Part shown: positions 27,890 to 37,966 of the stretch, in pieces
Layout of the letters: the number at the start of each line of letters is the position of its first letter
Numbering within the stretch: position 1 is the first letter of the stretch
Source of the DNA: an uncultured Paracoccaceae bacterium
Lineage (GTDB): Bacteria; Pseudomonadota; Alphaproteobacteria; Rhodobacterales; Rhodobacteraceae
Reading direction: 5' to 3'
Assembly (NCBI GenBank): GCA_947496605.1
Contig: CANMDF010000004.1
Span: 186,001-250,000, forward strand
DNA length: 64,000 bases
The notes under the pieces: generated by a model
Told to the model about the DNA's origin: nothing
The model's input: only the letters and a program-made list of their open reading frames with translations
Database searches by the model: none
Made by a program: the position numbers and the translations under genes

Positions 27890-28671
27890 GTGTTTCCCTT
27901 TCCAGTGGCCGCGCGCATTTGCGCAAGCAGAGCATCCGCCCCTTTGGCCAGTAAATTCGTATCAGTGCCACAGGCCACGAATGTGAAACCTTCGGCCAGC
28001 AATTTTTGGGCAAACGCAGGGTCAGTCACCAATGTGCCAACCGGGATGCCAGCATCCATCAGCTTGCGAGCCGCCCCAAGGATCAAGTCCCAGACGTCAT
28101 CTGACATATGCTTGCCCAACAGCCCCATATCGGCGGCGATATCGGCAGGCCCAAAGAAGACCCCATCGACACCATCGACCTGTCCAATCTCTAGCGCTTG
28201 CGCGACAGCCGCGCGGGTTTCGACCTGCACGATGACGGCTGTCTGATCGTCTGCCCTGGCGTAATAATCGGTGATTCGGCCAAAGTTATTGGCCCGCATA
28301 GAGCCCGCAACGCCCCGTATTCCGTTCGGAGGATAGCGGCAGGCCGCAACAGCCTGTTCGGCCTCTTGAACCGACTGCACCATCGGGAACAGCAGACCGG
28401 GCGCACCGACATCCAACAGGCGTTTGACCATCACCGTATCATTCCACGGCGGGCGCACGATGGCCGTTGACCCATGCGGTGCGATGGCCTGCAACTGACC
28501 CAGCACAGTGCCCATGTCGCTGGGGGCATGTTCCATATCGACCAGCAGCCAATCGTAACCGGCGCTTGCGACCACTTCGGCCGCGTAATTGTTGGACATA
28601 CTGACCCAAAGGCCGATTTGCTGACGGCCCTCGCGAATTGCTGTCAGGAATGCGTTTGGCTGCATCTTCAT
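27886..28671 (-). CDS. HpcH/HpaI family aldolase
   Basis: 261-aa class II (metal-dependent) TIM-barrel aldolase; relatives cleave 4-hydroxy-2-oxo acids such as 2-dehydro-3-deoxyglucarate to pyruvate plus an aldehyde. Family marks: LLVDMEHAPSD (acid and base), IVRPPWND, VQVETRAAV (metal Glu) and FFGPADIAADMG (metal Asp). Sits mid-operon between an FAD oxidoreductase and an NAD dehydrogenase, joined by ATGA overlaps. The true substrate is unknown. Confidence 0.88.
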   Translation of the reverse strand: MKMQPNAFLTAIREGRQQIGLWVSMSNNYAAEVVASAGYDWLLVDMEHAPSDMGTVLGQLQAIAPHGSTAIVRPPWNDTVMVKRLLDVGAPGLLFPMVQSVQEAEQAVAACRYPPNGIRGVAGSMRANNFGRITDYYARADDQTAVIVQVETRAAVAQALEIGQVDGVDGVFFGPADIAADMGLLGKHMSDDVWDLILGAARKLMDAGIPVGTLVTDPAFAQKLLAEGFTFVACGTDTNLLAKGADALLAQMRAATGKGNT

Positions 28672-29873
28672 ATCACGGCCTTCTCGACAAATTTCTCACC
28701 CTTCTCGATCCGATCGAAATTGAACGGGCTGAGATCAAGTGCGCGGTATTCGCCATAAGCAATAAGCTCGGCGGTCGCTCTTCCCATTGCGGGCGACTGC
28801 TGGAAACCATGACCTGAGAAGCCGTTCACAAAGATGAAGTTCTCAACCTGTGTATGGGGCCCCAAAATCGCGTTCTGATCGAAGGTGTTATAGGCATAGT
28901 GGCCTGCCCAAGAGTTGCGCAGCTTGATCGCCTCAAACTGCGGCACACGCGTCGCAAGGATCGGCCAGACCTTATTTTCCCAAATACTGTGATCTTGGAC
29001 GAAGTCATCATAGTCCACCGCGGGGTCTTCATCAGGTGGACAGCCAGCAAGGTAATATGTGCCGTCGGTGCGCATGTGCACGCCAGATGGGTCAATTGTC
29101 AGCGGCAGGTCACGATCGAGCGGCTTCTCTGCCTCAAAGATAAATGTATAACGCTTGCGCGGCTCGACTGGAATTTCGATCCCGGCCATGCGCGATGTCA
29201 GAACAGCACGCGGGCCGGAGGCGTTGACGACAGTGCCACAACTGATGACCTCACCGGATTTCAGGACGACGCTTTCAACCTTGGTGCCCGCCGCATTGCG
29301 GTTCATCGCGACAACTTCATTTGTCAGGTACTCTACCCCGCGTTCGCGGGCGGACCGTTTCCACCAATCAAAGAGCGTATTGCCGTCAAAATACCCTTCA
29401 TCGACCAAATTGTGGTTCGCCGCGACGATGTCATCAAGATTATAGAACGGATAATCGCGGGCAATCTGATCTGGCAACATGTGTTTTGTGCCGGCGCCAC
29501 AGGCGACCTGCAATTGCTGACTTTCGCGCAAAGTCTCGGCGAAGTCCGCATTATCGGCCAGATACATATAGCCATAGCTTTGGATCGGAATATTGGGCAC
29601 ACGTTCGTCACCGCCCATGTAGTCGCGGAAGTTTTTTACAAAATCCGCGGCAAACTGCGATACGCGCACATTCACTTCACGACTGAACTGCTGACGCATG
29701 CATGAATTGGTGTGCGATGTAGAAGTGAACTCATAAGTAGGGTCGCGTTCCACCACGAGGATAGAACCGTCAAAGCCCGGATTATCGGTTAAGAACCAAG
29801 CGACAGAAGAACCAAACATTGCCCCCCCGACAATCACCACATCATAGCTGGTCTTGGCTGGTGCTTGGGTCAT
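28668..29873 (-). CDS. FAD-dependent oxidoreductase, D-amino-acid oxidase (DAO) family
   Basis: 401 aa. Rossmann motif DVVIVGGAMFGSSVAWFL at residues about 10-27, ERDPTYEFTSTSHTNSCMRQQFS with the DAO-family switch, GYFDGNTLFDWWKR and a C-terminal GFSGHGFQQSPAMGRA that closes the FAD site. Family reactions oxidise amine or N-methyl groups of amino acids (sarcosine, dimethylglycine, D-amino acids). Coupled to hyuB upstream and the aldolase downstream by ATGA, which suggests it acts on the amino acid made by the hydantoinase-type enzymes. Confidence 0.85.
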   Translation of the reverse strand: MTQAPAKTSYDVVIVGGAMFGSSVAWFLTDNPGFDGSILVVERDPTYEFTSTSHTNSCMRQQFSREVNVRVSQFAADFVKNFRDYMGGDERVPNIPIQSYGYMYLADNADFAETLRESQQLQVACGAGTKHMLPDQIARDYPFYNLDDIVAANHNLVDEGYFDGNTLFDWWKRSARERGVEYLTNEVVAMNRNAAGTKVESVVLKSGEVISCGTVVNASGPRAVLTSRMAGIEIPVEPRKRYTFIFEAEKPLDRDLPLTIDPSGVHMRTDGTYYLAGCPPDEDPAVDYDDFVQDHSIWENKVWPILATRVPQFEAIKLRNSWAGHYAYNTFDQNAILGPHTQVENFIFVNGFSGHGFQQSPAMGRATAELIAYGEYRALDLSPFNFDRIEKGEKFVEKAVI

Positions 29874-31555
29874 GCAGTCTCTCCCTTTGCGACGGCGGCT
29901 AGAACGGCATCAACGGCCTCCAGGCTCATCCCATAATCGTCTCGCGCAGCTTCGGCCGAAATATAGCCACGCGCAAGATCGCGTTTCACCATTTCAGGAT
30001 CGCGCAGCGACGCATCGCCGTAACCTGCCCCACCAGGGAAGGCGAGCATGACGCGCCGCCCTTCGGCTACATGTTGTTTGCCTTTGCCCTGCATCGCACT
30101 GCCATCATCGCGGGCGATCGTCGTGGGGGCGCCATCTTGGCCGCCTTGCCGACCGCGCGCAGGATGATCAACGCGGTCAAACATGGCTGAAAAATCAAAT
30201 TCATGGTCTTTGGTGGCACCAACTTCCATGAATTGGCCTAAACCACCACGATGCTCGCCTGCGCCGCCACTGTCAGGGCGCAGTTCTTTGCGCCAAATGA
30301 TGACAGGGCCGGTGTGTTCCGTGGCTTCAATCGGCATGGTCATTACACCCGACGGGAAAGCCGTCGCATTCAATCCGTCAACCGTTGGCCGCGCACCCGC
30401 ACCGCCAGAATTGAATGTCAGCACTTCGGAACGCCGCCCCGCTTTGCCCTGAACAGGGCGCAACGACACTTGGAAGTTACACAAGCACCCTGCCCCTTCC
30501 GCGGGCACGGTTGCAGGTAGGATTTTATCCAATGCATCATAGACCGTATCAGGGATCATATGCCCGATCACATGGCGCAGGGCGACCGGCGCCGGGTGCA
30601 CCGCGTTGACAATGCTATTGACCGGTGCTGAGACTTCAAACGGAGCCAAAGAGGCGGCGTTATTAGGGATTTCAGGTGCAACAGCACATTTGAGCGCATA
30701 GCAGGCGTAGGCTTTGGTGTAGACCAGCGGCACGTTAATGCCTTTTTTATCAAGGCCCGATGTCCCGGTGAAATCGCAATGCATGCGGTCTTTTTCGATC
30801 GTCAGATTCACTTTGAGGTCAATCGGCGTTGCAAAACCGTCAATGCGCATCTCGCCCGTTGCCGTTTCGCGGGGCAATGCCGCGATCCTCTCTAACGTGG
30901 CGCGGCGCGAGTTTTCGAGGATGAAGTCGCCGATACCTTCAAGGTCGGTCAGACTAAACTCATCCATCATCTCAACCAAGCGCCGGTGCCCGATCTCGTT
31001 ACAGGTGGCGAGCGCATACATATCGCCGACCAGTTGATCCGGCTCGCGGACATTGCCTCGCACGATACGGATCAGCGTTTCATCCACGGTGCCGCGATCC
31101 GCAAATTTCATGATCGGTATATAGAGACCCTCTTCGTAGACATTGGCAGCATCTGCCCCAAACCCACGTCCACCGATGTCAACGACATGCGCGGTGCAAG
31201 CGAAAAAGCCGACATGATGGCCTTTGTGAAATGACGGGCTGACGACTGTGATGTCGTGCAAGTGCCCCGTGCCTTCCCAAGGATCGTTTGTAATGTAGAC
31301 GTCACCTTCGTTGATGTTTTCGCGCCCGATGCGGCGAATGAAATGGGCCACCGCGTCAGCCATCGCATTAACGTGGCCGGGTGTGCCGGTGACAGCTTGG
31401 GCTAGCATCAGACCTTCGGCATTGTAGACACCTGCAGACAGGTCACCCGCTTCACGAACGGACGTCGAAAATGCAGTCCGGACCAGCGCCTGTGCTTGTT
31501 CTTCCACAACCGAGATCATCCGGTTCCACATGACTTGATTGGCAACGTTGCTCAT
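29870..31555 (-). CDS. hyuB: Hydantoinase B/oxoprolinase family subunit
   Basis: 561 aa. NRMISVVEEQAQALVRTAFSTSVREAGDLSAG near the N-terminus (quoted in part) and NDPWEGTGHLHDITVVSP (about 80-100) are the HyuB signatures, with GVMTMPIEATEHTGPV and RPDSGGAGEHRGGLGQ later. The subunit works with HyuA in ATP-dependent opening of hydantoins or 5-oxoproline, or in related carboxylases. Joined to hyuA by ATGA. Confidence 0.92.
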   Translation of the reverse strand: MSNVANQVMWNRMISVVEEQAQALVRTAFSTSVREAGDLSAGVYNAEGLMLAQAVTGTPGHVNAMADAVAHFIRRIGRENINEGDVYITNDPWEGTGHLHDITVVSPSFHKGHHVGFFACTAHVVDIGGRGFGADAANVYEEGLYIPIMKFADRGTVDETLIRIVRGNVREPDQLVGDMYALATCNEIGHRRLVEMMDEFSLTDLEGIGDFILENSRRATLERIAALPRETATGEMRIDGFATPIDLKVNLTIEKDRMHCDFTGTSGLDKKGINVPLVYTKAYACYALKCAVAPEIPNNAASLAPFEVSAPVNSIVNAVHPAPVALRHVIGHMIPDTVYDALDKILPATVPAEGAGCLCNFQVSLRPVQGKAGRRSEVLTFNSGGAGARPTVDGLNATAFPSGVMTMPIEATEHTGPVIIWRKELRPDSGGAGEHRGGLGQFMEVGATKDHEFDFSAMFDRVDHPARGRQGGQDGAPTTIARDDGSAMQGKGKQHVAEGRRVMLAFPGGAGYGDASLRDPEMVKRDLARGYISAEAARDDYGMSLEAVDAVLAAVAKGETA

Positions 31556-33633
31556 GTCCGTTTCTCCGTGATGTCTATGGTACCATCGGGCCGCGCGATG
31601 GCGGTGCGGCTGTTGGGAACAACGATGGTGGTTTCGTCTTCGGTGATCAAAGCCGGTCCAGTGACCGTGTCGCCGGGTTTGAGTGTGTCACGCAGCACGA
31701 CAGCGGCATCGCTGGCAAATCCTGCGACCGGATCGAATAAAGCACGCGTCGATGCAACCGCTCCGGGGTGTCCTGTCGGCGTCTTACCCAAAGCGTCGGC
31801 CTTAGCGGCCTCTGTGGTTGCGTTCACGGCCCAGACTGTGATCTCGATATCCATACCTGCGACCGTGCGACCAAAGAGCGTTGTATAATCAGCCTCAAAG
31901 AGCGCCTGGAATGTTGCCGCATCGGGGTTGGCCGCTTGTGCGGCGGTCAAAGAAATGGGGATTTCCCAACCTTGTCCGGTGTAGCGCATATAAACCTTAT
32001 ACTCGGCCTTAATCGGCGCAGTCGCATCGCATGTGCGGACAAAGCCAGTGGCTTCGATTTCCATCTCGCTGAGCAGGCTTTTCACAGTGTCAGGCGCAAA
32101 ATCGGACAGCTTCATGTAAACACTACGGGTCGCTTCAAAGCTGAACGGTGCACGCAAGAACCCAATGGCCGAGCCAACACCTGCGCCTGTGGGCACCAAC
32201 AAACGATCAACGCCCAGTTTTTCGCAAAGCCGCCCGGCATGCAGCGGGGCCGCACCACCAAAGGCAATCATTGTGTAGTCGGTAAGGTCTTCGCCATTCT
32301 CAACCGCATGAACGCGGGCCGCGTTTGCCATATTTTCGTCGACAACTTCAGCAAGGCCAAAGGCGGCGGTTTGCGCATCCATGTCGAGTGGTTCCCCCAA
32401 GGTCGCCAGCGCCTTAGCTGATGCATCGCTGTGCAGTTTGATTGATCCTCCAGCGAAGTTATCGGGATCAAGCTTGCCCAGCGTCAGGTCGGCATCGGTC
32501 ACTGCCGGACGTTCGCCACCACGCCCATAACAGGCGGGCCCGGGTTCTGACCCAGCGCTTTCAGGACCCACCCGGATTTGGCGCATCGCATCTACATGGG
32601 CAAGGCTGCCACCGCCTGCACCGATTTCGACCATGTCAATGACCGGGATCGAAATGGGCATGCCCGAGCCCTTTTTGAAACGGTAGGTGCGTGCAACCTC
32701 AAAGACACGTGCGGTCTTGGGTGTTTGGTTCTTGATCAGGCAAATCTTGGCAGTTGTGCCGCCCATATCGAAGGACAGGACTTTATCAAGACCGTAACGC
32801 GCGGCAATATTGGCTGCGAAAACTGCCCCACCTGCTGGCCCAGATTCGACAAGACGCACGGGGAAATCCGCGGCGCTCTCAAGGCTGATTATGCCGCCAC
32901 CCGAGTGCATGAGGAAAATAGGGCAATCCACCCCTTCATCAGACAGTCGTCCTTTCAATCGTCCTAGGTAGGATTTCATCAAAGGCTTGATGTAGGCGTT
33001 CGCAACGGTGGTGTTAAACCTCTCATACTCGCGCATCTGTGGTGACACTTCGGACGAAAGCGAGATCATTACACCGGGCAGTTTTTCCGCAAATACATCA
33101 CGGATCATTTGTTCATGACTATCGTTCAGATAGGCATGGATGAGACCAATCGCGATGCTTTCAAAGCCGTATGACATCATCTCATCGGCCAACGCCTCAA
33201 TGTCAGCGCGATCAAGCGCGATCAGGACATTCCCTTGGGCGCCCATGCGTTCATTGAGCGTGAAACGATGCTGGCGTGGCAAAAGTGGTTCGGGCAATTG
33301 CAGGTTTAGATCATACTGCTCAAACCGGCTCTCAGTACGCATCTCAATCACATCACGAAAGCCCATCGTCGTGATCAGCGCTGTCTTCGCGCCCCGCCGT
33401 TCAATCAAAGCATTGGTCGCCAGCGTCGTGCCGTGAATGATTTGTTCAACTTGCGAGGGGTTGATCCCCGCCTTCGCACAAACCTGATGCATCCCGTCAA
33501 TGATCGCGTTTTCGGGGGCTGCATACGTTGTAAGAACCTTCGTCGAATACTGGTCTGACCCAACCTCAAGCACCACGTCGGTGAACGTGCCGCCAATATC
33601 AACGCCCAAACGCATCTCGTTTTGCATTGTCAT
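31552..33633 (-). CDS. hyuA: Hydantoinase A/oxoprolinase family subunit
   Basis: 693-aa ASKHA-fold ATP-binding subunit. LGVDIGGTFTDVVLEV (residues about 9-24) and SFDMGGTTAKICLI (about 290) bind phosphate; HGTTLATNALIERRGAKTALI is the HyuA hallmark (residues 63-83, quoted in part). With HyuB it drives ATP-dependent ring hydrolysis of hydantoin, 5-oxoproline or, in relatives, carboxylation of ketones. First structural gene of the six-gene run hyuA-hyuB-FAD-aldolase-UDH-SDR, downstream of a LysR gene after a 76-nt AT-rich gap. Confidence 0.92.
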   Translation of the reverse strand: MTMQNEMRLGVDIGGTFTDVVLEVGSDQYSTKVLTTYAAPENAIIDGMHQVCAKAGINPSQVEQIIHGTTLATNALIERRGAKTALITTMGFRDVIEMRTESRFEQYDLNLQLPEPLLPRQHRFTLNERMGAQGNVLIALDRADIEALADEMMSYGFESIAIGLIHAYLNDSHEQMIRDVFAEKLPGVMISLSSEVSPQMREYERFNTTVANAYIKPLMKSYLGRLKGRLSDEGVDCPIFLMHSGGGIISLESAADFPVRLVESGPAGGAVFAANIAARYGLDKVLSFDMGGTTAKICLIKNQTPKTARVFEVARTYRFKKGSGMPISIPVIDMVEIGAGGGSLAHVDAMRQIRVGPESAGSEPGPACYGRGGERPAVTDADLTLGKLDPDNFAGGSIKLHSDASAKALATLGEPLDMDAQTAAFGLAEVVDENMANAARVHAVENGEDLTDYTMIAFGGAAPLHAGRLCEKLGVDRLLVPTGAGVGSAIGFLRAPFSFEATRSVYMKLSDFAPDTVKSLLSEMEIEATGFVRTCDATAPIKAEYKVYMRYTGQGWEIPISLTAAQAANPDAATFQALFEADYTTLFGRTVAGMDIEITVWAVNATTEAAKADALGKTPTGHPGAVASTRALFDPVAGFASDAAVVLRDTLKPGDTVTGPALITEDETTIVVPNSRTAIARPDGTIDITEKRT

Positions 33634-33701
33634 CCCCTGCTGATTTCAAAGCAAAGGCTAGCGCAGCAAAACAATCACTTCCAATAATTTACTTCGATAT
33701 A

Positions 33702-33711
33702 AATGATCATT
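33702..33711. promoter_or_regulatory. AT-rich palindrome upstream of hyuA
   Basis: AATGATCATT is a perfect 10-bp palindrome inside an AT-rich 33,670-33,712 block between the LysR stop and hyuA. It could be a LysR-type T-N11-A-like site or part of the promoter; no proof. Confidence 0.25.
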
Positions 33712-34597
33712 ATTTTTGATCTTGCGCAATTTGCACAGCGACGGCGGCTGCTTCGCTGACGACACGCGGGGCACGTTTGGCATCAAAGCGCGCGAAGAAG
33801 TGCAGCGGTTGGGGTACCCAGTCATAGTGCAGTTGCGTCAGTGTGCCTACAGCAAGGTCTTGTGCAACCATCGCGCTTGGCAGAGCCGCAATACCCATCC
33901 CATCAATCGTCATCGTCTGACAGGTCGCCAGATTTGTCGAAGGCACCAACCGCGGCGCAAGATCACGGCGTGTGCCGAAATGCGCAGCCACTTCCTCATA
34001 AAGTCGGGTATCGCGTGCATGGGTAAGGATTGGCTGAGATGCGAGCGTCTTGGCTGTTTGCACGACTGGCAAGCCAAGCCCGGGGGCCGCAACCCAAACC
34101 AAATCATAAGATCCAATCTCAATCTGGCCGGTCGCAAGACGTGTGAAAGGCTCATTCTGCAACGCCAGATCAAGGGTGCGTTCAGCAAGACCTTTTTCCA
34201 AATTGACCGAGAAATCAACCGTGAGCTCGACAGTCAAACGCGGGTAAATGTCCTTGAGTTGACGCAGATAGGCCCGCAGCCATGTGTGCACGATCATCTC
34301 AGTCACACCCAGACGCAGTGTCCCTTCGATCAGTGCTTTCTGATCAGCCGCCACAATAAGGGCATCTGTCGCGTCCAAGACACGACGCGCATGAGCCAAC
34401 AGGTCTTGGCCCTTGCCGGTCAACCGCACCGACCCCGCATCGCGCATCATCAAAGTCGTGCCCAGCGCCTGCTCTAACCCTGCGATACGCGCAGAGATAT
34501 TTGGCTGGGTGGTGTTCAACCGATCAGCGGCGCGTCTGAAACTTTCCAGGTCTGCGACCCAGACAAAAGCTTCGAGTTGTTTCAGGTTCAACCGCAT
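33710..34597 (-). CDS. LysR-type transcriptional regulator
   Basis: 295 aa. N-terminal HTH MRLNLKQLEAFVWVADLESFRRAADRLNTTQPNISARIAGLEQ (residues 1-43, quoted here only in part: LNTTQPNISARIAGLEQ) and a LysR substrate-binding domain. Encoded just upstream and in the same direction as the hyuA operon, so it probably regulates it and may be co-transcribed. The inducer is unknown; LysR proteins usually sense a pathway intermediate. Confidence 0.9.
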   Translation of the reverse strand: MRLNLKQLEAFVWVADLESFRRAADRLNTTQPNISARIAGLEQALGTTLMMRDAGSVRLTGKGQDLLAHARRVLDATDALIVAADQKALIEGTLRLGVTEMIVHTWLRAYLRQLKDIYPRLTVELTVDFSVNLEKGLAERTLDLALQNEPFTRLATGQIEIGSYDLVWVAAPGLGLPVVQTAKTLASQPILTHARDTRLYEEVAAHFGTRRDLAPRLVPSTNLATCQTMTIDGMGIAALPSAMVAQDLAVGTLTQLHYDWVPQPLHFFARFDAKRAPRVVSEAAAVAVQIAQDQK

Positions 34598-34648
34598 GCG
34601 GGTCTTTCGAAAAGGATCGTTCTGGCGAACTGTAGTTTGCTTGCAGCA

Positions 34649-37600
34649 CTAGTGAAAGTCCCGCGATTTCGGAATCACGCGCACATCGCGCGGGTGCCGT
34701 CCGCGCGGGTCATGGGGGATGGATTTTTTGACTTCGTCAGCGTGCGCCAAAGGGGGATCCATCTGATCATGTGACAGCCTTTCAAGCGCATCACTGCGGT
34801 CGGTCAGATGGTTGGCGACTACGTGGATCACGTCCTCGCTGCGCTGCACCACACCGCGCACATCAATGACACGGGCACGCATGATGACCTTGCGGTAAGC
34901 CTCCATTACTTTGGGCCAAACGACCAGATTGGCGACGCCTGTTTCATCCTCTAGCGTGATAAAACATACGCCCTTTGCACTGCCCGGACGTTGGCGGATC
35001 AAGACAATGCCCGCCAGCTTAATGGACTGCCCATTGCGCATACGATCCAGCATGCGGGTCGGGGTGTAGCCTTGCTTATCCATACTGCGCCGTAGAAATG
35101 ACATCGGGTGGGCTTTGAGCGACAACCGCGTGGTCTGATAATCTGCGACCACATGTTCGCAAACCGGCATTTGTGGCAGATCGAAACGGACCTCTGCGCC
35201 TTCATCCTTTTCTTGCGCAAAAAGCGGCAAATCAGGTGCATCCCTTAGCGCCCGTGCATCCCAAAGCGCCTGTCTGCGGTCCAACGTCATTGAGCGCACC
35301 GCATCCGCAGCGGCCAGTTTGCGCATCGTGCCTGCATCCAGCTTTGCGCGTTCCTTAAGGTCCTTGAGATCGGCAAATGGTGCAGCCCGCGCATCCATCA
35401 CGCGCTGCCCCATGTCCTGCCGCATTCCGTCAATTTGGCGCAGTCCCAAACGTACGGCAAACACACCGGGCGAAACAGGTTCCAGCGTGCTATCCCAATC
35501 GGAATAGTTCACATCCGCTGCACGCACGATAATGCCATGTTCACGGGCATCACGCACGATCTGTGCGGGCGCATAAAACCCCATCGGTTGGGAATTCAGT
35601 AAGGCGGCACAAAAAACATCTGGATAGTGACGCTTGATCCAACTTGAGACATAGACAAGATGCGCGAAACTCGCCGCATGGCTTTCGGGAAAGCCATAAT
35701 CACCAAAGCCCTTGATCTGGTTGAAACAACGGCTGGCAAATTCCGGATCATAGCCGCGCCGGATCATGCGGCCGACCATCTTTTCCTCTAACGTCCCAAT
35801 CGTGCCGCGCGACCGAAAGGTGGCCATGGCCTTGCGCAGCTGGTTGGCCTCATCAGGCGAAAACTCTGCCGCAACCATCGCGACCTTCATTGCCTGTTCT
35901 TGAAAAATTGGCACACCTTTGGTGCGCTTTAACACTTTCTTAAGTTCATCCGGGTCATAGTCAGGACCGGGAGAGGGGTACTCCTCAGGCTCTCTCCCGC
36001 TTCGCCTGCGCAGATATGGATGCACCATATCACCTTGGATCGGCCCGGGGCGCACGATGGCGACCTGAATGACCAGATCGTAGAACTCGCGCGGTTTCAG
36101 ACGTGGCAGCATATTCATCTGTGCACGACTTTCGACCTGAAACACCCCCAGACTATCGCCTTTGCACAGCATGTCATAGGTGGCCGCGTCCTCTTGCGGG
36201 ACCGATGCCAGCGTAAAGCGTTCCCCATAATGGGCATCAATCAAATCAAACGCCTTGCGAATGCAGGTCAGCATCCCCAGCGCCAGTACATCGACTTTCA
36301 GAATACGCAATTCATCGATGTCATCCTTATCCCATTCGATGAAACTGCGATCCGGCATTGCGCCATTCCCAATCGGCACAGTTTCCAGCAGGGGCTTTTC
36401 GGTCAGGATAAATCCACCCACATGCTGGCCCAGATGCCGCGGCATCCCGATCATCTGATCAGCCAGTTTGATCGTGCGCGCCATCAACGGATCGCGCAAA
36501 TCAATCCCTGCCTCTGCCGCCTCACGTGCACCCACCTCGCGGCCCCAAGACCCCCAGATCGTTTTGGCCAAAGCACTGGTGACATCCTCTGACAGACCCA
36601 TAACCTTGCCCACTTCGCGCACCGCCATGCGCGGGCGATAGTGGATCACTGTGGCGCAAAGGGCGGCCCGATCGCGCCCGTATTTATCATAGATGTGCTG
36701 GATCACCTCTTCGCGGCGCTCATGCTCAAAATCAACATCAATATCGGGGGGTTCTTTGCGCTCTTCGCTGATGAAACGTTCAAACAAAAGGTCATTTTTG
36801 TTTGGATCAACAGCCGTAATGCCCAACACATAACAGACCGCAGAATTGGCGGCCGACCCACGCCCTTGGCATAAAATAGGCGGGGTGCTGTCATAACGCG
36901 CAAAGTTCACAACCTGATGGATCGTCAAAAAATACTGCGGGATATCCAGTTTTTCGATCAACGCCAGTTCTTTGCCCAAGACGATCTTGATCTCATCAGG
37001 AACACCTTCTGGATAGCGATTGGCCGCCCCTTTCCATGTCAGCATTTCCAGATAGCTCTGCGGCGTGAAGCCCTTTGGTACAGTCTCTTGCGGATATTCA
37101 TAAGACAGCTCGGTGAGATTGAACTCGCATGCATCCGCAACTGCACGACTGGCCTTGATTGCATGGGGCCACTCGGCAAAAAGGCGGACCATCTGTGCAG
37201 GTGACTTCAAATGCCGTTCGGCGTTGGCATCCAGCAGAAAACCCGCCTTTTGGATGGTGGTCTTATGCAAAATACAGGTCATCACGTCCTGTAAAGGACG
37301 CCGCTCAGCTGCGTGATAATGCACATCATTGGTGGCAAGGATCGACATACCGTTGGCCTGTGCCAAGGTATTAAGCTGATTAATGCGCGCCCGATCATCG
37401 CCACGATAAAGATAGCTGGCCGCGATATGCCTTAGCGTCGGCAAAGCACGCTTAAGACGGCGCAAGCCCGCGCTGAAATGATCCACGTTCTCATCTGGTA
37501 CGGCAATCAATTGAACACCCGCACTGTACTTTGCCAAATCATCCAACGTGATGTCGCAAACCCCTTTGGCCTGCCATGCGCCATCCACATCATGCATCTT

Positions 37601-37954
37601 TCCCTTCGAGAGCAGCATGCAAAGCTGGCCATAGGCTGCCCGGTCCTTAGGGTAAGCAAGAAAGACTTCACCCGACACCAACTGCAACCGGCACCCGATC
37701 ACAGGACGCATATGTGCCTTGGTCGCTTCGGCATGCAGACGCACGACACCTGCCATCGTATTCAGATCCGCACAGCCCAGCGCATCATATCCCAGCGCCC
37801 AAGCGGTCGCGGCCAGATCAACCGCATCGGACGCACCACGCAAAAAGGAAAAACAGGTGGTCAGGCCCAGCTCTACAAAAGGCGCACGCGCATTGGGCGT
37901 AAAATCATCTTCCGCCAAGGTGCGCCGAGGATGCTGATGGTCATTCTCTGGCAC
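34649..37954 (-). CDS. dnaE2: Error-prone DNA polymerase DnaE2 (ImuC)
   Basis: 1101-aa C-family polymerase for mutagenic translesion synthesis. N-terminal PHP domain (VELGLTTCFSFLRGASDAV; TNDVHYHAAERR), polymerase acids in PPDIDVDFEHERREEV (about residue 405), HhH at FKLKDLKERAKLDAG-like segment and a C-terminal OB fold (IKLAGIVLIRQRPGSAKGVCFITLEDETG, partial). GTG start at 37954, GGGGAG 4 nt upstream. Operates with ImuA and ImuB upstream; the intercistronic gap to imuB carries repeat copy 3. LexA control is inferred from the box before imuA. Confidence 0.94.
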   Translation of the reverse strand: MPENDHQHPRRTLAEDDFTPNARAPFVELGLTTCFSFLRGASDAVDLAATAWALGYDALGCADLNTMAGVVRLHAEATKAHMRPVIGCRLQLVSGEVFLAYPKDRAAYGQLCMLLSKGKMHDVDGAWQAKGVCDITLDDLAKYSAGVQLIAVPDENVDHFSAGLRRLKRALPTLRHIAASYLYRGDDRARINQLNTLAQANGMSILATNDVHYHAAERRPLQDVMTCILHKTTIQKAGFLLDANAERHLKSPAQMVRLFAEWPHAIKASRAVADACEFNLTELSYEYPQETVPKGFTPQSYLEMLTWKGAANRYPEGVPDEIKIVLGKELALIEKLDIPQYFLTIHQVVNFARYDSTPPILCQGRGSAANSAVCYVLGITAVDPNKNDLLFERFISEERKEPPDIDVDFEHERREEVIQHIYDKYGRDRAALCATVIHYRPRMAVREVGKVMGLSEDVTSALAKTIWGSWGREVGAREAAEAGIDLRDPLMARTIKLADQMIGMPRHLGQHVGGFILTEKPLLETVPIGNGAMPDRSFIEWDKDDIDELRILKVDVLALGMLTCIRKAFDLIDAHYGERFTLASVPQEDAATYDMLCKGDSLGVFQVESRAQMNMLPRLKPREFYDLVIQVAIVRPGPIQGDMVHPYLRRRSGREPEEYPSPGPDYDPDELKKVLKRTKGVPIFQEQAMKVAMVAAEFSPDEANQLRKAMATFRSRGTIGTLEEKMVGRMIRRGYDPEFASRCFNQIKGFGDYGFPESHAASFAHLVYVSSWIKRHYPDVFCAALLNSQPMGFYAPAQIVRDAREHGIIVRAADVNYSDWDSTLEPVSPGVFAVRLGLRQIDGMRQDMGQRVMDARAAPFADLKDLKERAKLDAGTMRKLAAADAVRSMTLDRRQALWDARALRDAPDLPLFAQEKDEGAEVRFDLPQMPVCEHVVADYQTTRLSLKAHPMSFLRRSMDKQGYTPTRMLDRMRNGQSIKLAGIVLIRQRPGSAKGVCFITLEDETGVANLVVWPKVMEAYRKVIMRARVIDVRGVVQRSEDVIHVVANHLTDRSDALERLSHDQMDPPLAHADEVKKSIPHDPRGRHPRDVRVIPKSRDFH

Positions 37955-37966
37955 AAGGCTCCCCTT

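Noticed and set aside
26933-29705. Long plus-strand frames of 437 and 283 codons opposite the catabolic operon
   Set aside because: Antisense shadows of well-identified genes on the minus strand; sequence composition is unlike real proteins.
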